The translations under genes were made by a program, and so were the position numbers. 64,000 bases of DNA from contig NZ_LT629971.1 in the NCBI RefSeq assembly GCF_900108565.1, positions 2,046,001 through 2,110,000 on the forward strand. The letters are read 5' to 3'. Under the pieces are notes generated by a model, which was not told where the DNA came from, ran no database searches, and saw only the letters and a list, made by a program, of their open reading frames with translations. Shown piece after piece: positions 61,990-64,000 of this stretch (position 1 is its first letter; every line of letters begins with the position of its first letter). Origin of the DNA: Mycolicibacterium rutilum (GTDB taxonomy: Bacteria; Actinomycetota; Actinomycetes; Mycobacteriales; Mycobacteriaceae).

Positions 61990-63263
61990 TCCTATGTCCT
62001 TACTGATCAGAAGACGCTCGTCGCGTCCCGGAATAGTTGATGGCAAAAGTTCTCTGCCTGTCGTCACTCGATTCGCCGTGACGTGGTCCCCGAACCCCCT
62101 TTTTTCGTGCACTTTTATCCGACCGCTTATCGACTGGGTGAAACCGGACATCGCCGGAAACGCTGCCGGTATCGCAGACCGAACAGCGGCGGAGCGCGAG
62201 AGATTTCGTCGCGTCGAATGGGCCGCGTCGAGACGTCACCCGAGCCGTCATCGGAGGACACGCCCCGTCCCCCCGGCCGGTTACCGGCAATTCGCTGGCT
62301 CGACACTATTTCGCAGCCTCCCCCCACCGCCGGACGCAACGCTGAGTACCTGCTGAGCAGTGGCGCGGTAACTGTATGACTTTGCTGAGATTTGCGTCAA
62401 GGTTTTTGCCGATTCGGCTCAGGCGAATTTTTTCGCCCGCGTTCGAAGGCTTCGATCAGTGCGCGGCGCGTCCACGCATAGCGGCACCACCACCTCGGCC
62501 TGCGCGCCTTCGCGGCGCCAGGCGGGCGTCCTGAACTGCAGGTTATTAGACATTCTCAGTGCAGGTCAGGCGCTTGCACATGCAAATAGATCGTGTCGTC
62601 GCCAACGTCGCCGGCGGGATCGCGGACGTGCTTGGCAACGCCGCTCGGTGCGTCTCGGGCAACGGCAGTCGAGATAGCAGGAGGGCGGTAGTGACGTGCG
62701 TGCAACGTTGCTTATGCAAGAAGAATGACCACAGGATTGTTTGCTGAATCAGATAACCGGCGTGCTTGTCCATCGGTCTCGGCTGATCGCGGACGGCCCG
62801 GCGGTCGGGATGCATCGCAGCCCAACCGAATCCTTGCCTTCGCTATAAACGCTGTGGTGTGGGACTTCCGGTGCGGCTCAGGACAGCTTTGGCGATGGCA
62901 GGTCCAGGCTTTCGTTGGCGCGTGGGTGTCACGTTGACGCGAATATCTATTTGCGTTGCCGGTCAGAAAATCAAGATCTAATTAACGTGTTAGTTACACG
63001 CTTATCTCATATGTTGCCCTGGCGCGTCGGCCCATAGACGGGCGAGTGCAGGGGGTGATGATCTCTCGTTGCGAACGGCAATGCCGACCAAGAATTATCG
63101 TTGATTATGCAAATTACTGCTCCAATAGACCTTTCCTGCACGCTTAATGAATTCAATCGCTGACACCGCGATCGCGGCTTAGATTTAACTGGACCGTCGT
63201 TTTCAGCAAACGAACTGAGGCGGCCGCCATCCGCAGCGGTTGACCGCACCCTATGCTCGGGCG
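61990..63263. other. 1.27-kb region without a convincing gene, locally AT-rich
   Basis: No ORF here has a credible start, codon use or recognisable product. The largest are under 100 codons. Base composition drops well below the surroundings from about 62340, with runs such as TCAAGATCTAATTAACG near 62970 and AATTATCGTTGATTATGC near 63092. Inverted repeats include CGTGT-N5-ACACG (62986-63000) and CCGCGATCGCGG (63166-63177). It must contain the promoter of the PGRS-like gene on the left. A small RNA or the scar of a lost gene or insertion is possible but not shown. Confidence 0.5.
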
Positions 63264-63677
63264 GTGGCATCAAACCCCGATTCCTCCGCCGGCTCAGAAG
63301 TCTCCGACGCCGACCGCATCGCGGCCGCAGACGCCTACATCGACGCCCTCGCCAGTCACCGGGCGGACGCGGTGCCGTTCGCGCCCGGCTGCGTACGCGT
63401 GGAACAGGGCGTGAAGACCGGATTCTCCGGCGACCATCTCCGGCGCAGCCTCAACAACGGCCCGCAGTACCGCATCATCGCGGCGACAACCGACCGGAAG
63501 TTCACGGTCGACGGCGACCACGTGCACGCGACGTTCACCGTCGTCACCAAGGCCAAGATCGCCGGACGCCGGGTCGTCGCGCCGGTCCGCGAAACGTTCC
63601 TCATCCCCGCCGCGGACGGCAGGATCCATCACATCCGCGCGCGGTTCAGTCCCGCCATCCGGCGCGACCAGACGTAA
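63264..63677 (+). CDS. SnoaL-like / DUF8021-type small protein
   Basis: A 137-residue cytosolic protein (no signal peptide). It opens with an acidic arm followed by a helix RIAAADAYIDALASHRADAV, then VPFAPGCVRVEQGVKTGFSG near residue 40, and beta-rich segments with HVHATFTVVTKAKIAGRRVV near 88 and RETFLIPAADGRIHHIRARF near 110. The helix plus curved sheet with VPFAP matches NTF2-like proteins. I suspect a ligand-binding or isomerase-like role, not proven. The GTG at 63264 was chosen. It is convergent with fadA5, with a strong terminator between them. Confidence 0.75.
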   Translation: MASNPDSSAGSEVSDADRIAAADAYIDALASHRADAVPFAPGCVRVEQGVKTGFSGDHLRRSLNNGPQYRIIAATTDRKFTVDGDHVHATFTVVTKAKIAGRRVVAPVRETFLIPAADGRIHHIRARFSPAIRRDQT

Positions 63678-63711
63678 AGTGCCCCCGATCGGCGAGGATC
63701 GGGGGCACTTT
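63676..63711. terminator. Bidirectional terminator between the SnoaL-like gene and fadA5
   Basis: AAAGTGCCCCCGATC (63676-63690), loop GGCGAG, GATCGGGGGCACTTT (63697-63711): 15 perfect base pairs with A and T ends on both sides. It starts within the stop codon of the SnoaL-like gene and serves the convergent pair. Confidence 0.92.
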
Positions 63712-63743
63712 GCGGCTGTTCGCGCGACAGGGGCGCGCGGGGA

Positions 63744-64000
<257 letters not shown>

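Noticed and set aside
62459..62937. Several overlapping 60-90 codon frames in the AT-rich interval
   Set aside because: Start context, codon use and amino-acid composition do not look like coding sequence in this genome, and none resembles a known small protein.

Overview
The window is a high-GC actinobacterial chromosome segment and almost certainly comes from a rapidly growing mycobacterium (Mycolicibacterium type). Most of its genes can be matched one by one to the cholesterol/steroid catabolism region of M. tuberculosis (Rv3574 down to Rv3546) in the same relative order, with accessory blocks inserted between conserved modules. These matches rest on recognition of the protein sequences, not on a database search.

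Layout. 1-2.2 kb: end of a LacI regulator, a phosphotransferase and otsB. 2.2-17.7 kb: the KstR block, with kstR and fadE34 divergent, a 2270-residue surface protein inserted downstream of fadE34, an Rv3572-like secreted protein, kshB, and the hsaADCB operon for cleavage of steroid rings A and B. Three KstR-type operators are visible. 17.7-19.1 kb: small secreted proteins and a lipase-like hydrolase. 19.1-24.2 kb: a ketone-body module (LysR regulator, MHS transporter, 3-hydroxybutyrate dehydrogenase, acetoacetyl-CoA synthetase). 24.1-25.4 kb: a 13E12-type HNH gene. 25.4-31.2 kb: a xylose module (ROK regulator, xylA, single-domain ABC importer) whose two promoters share a CRP-like site plus a second repeated motif. 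31.2-33.0 kb: aspB and an ArsR/DUF1330 pair.

33.0-52.3 kb: the KstR2 block for rings C and D. It holds fadE33-fadE32-fadE31-fadD3 facing fadE30-ipdF, kstR2-fadA6, ipdC-ipdB-ipdA-echA20 facing two SDR genes, and three perfect KstR2 operators. It is interrupted by an ESX-type toxin-like module (39.6-42.7 kb, containing an in-frame amber stop) and by an alcohol dehydrogenase plus a SatD/membrane-protein pair (44.5-47.1 kb). 52.3-54.7 kb: a translationally coupled pair made of an EspA/EspE-like protein with a C-terminal HExxH motif and a two-repeat lipoprotein. 54.7-59.2 kb: a secreted histidine phosphatase and a TAXI-TRAP transporter. 59.2-62.0 kb: two tandem glycine-rich PGRS-like secreted proteins. 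After 1.27 kb without a convincing gene come a small SnoaL-like protein and the 3' end of fadA5.

Functionally, KshB, HsaA-D and FadE34 act on the steroid nucleus and side chain. FadD3, FadE30-33, IpdA-C, IpdF, EchA20 and FadA6 then degrade the resulting HIP (methylhexahydroindanedione propionate). The accessory blocks add sugar and ketone-body use, cell-surface proteins, and two candidate type VII secretion effector modules. Those two modules are the most likely undescribed systems here.
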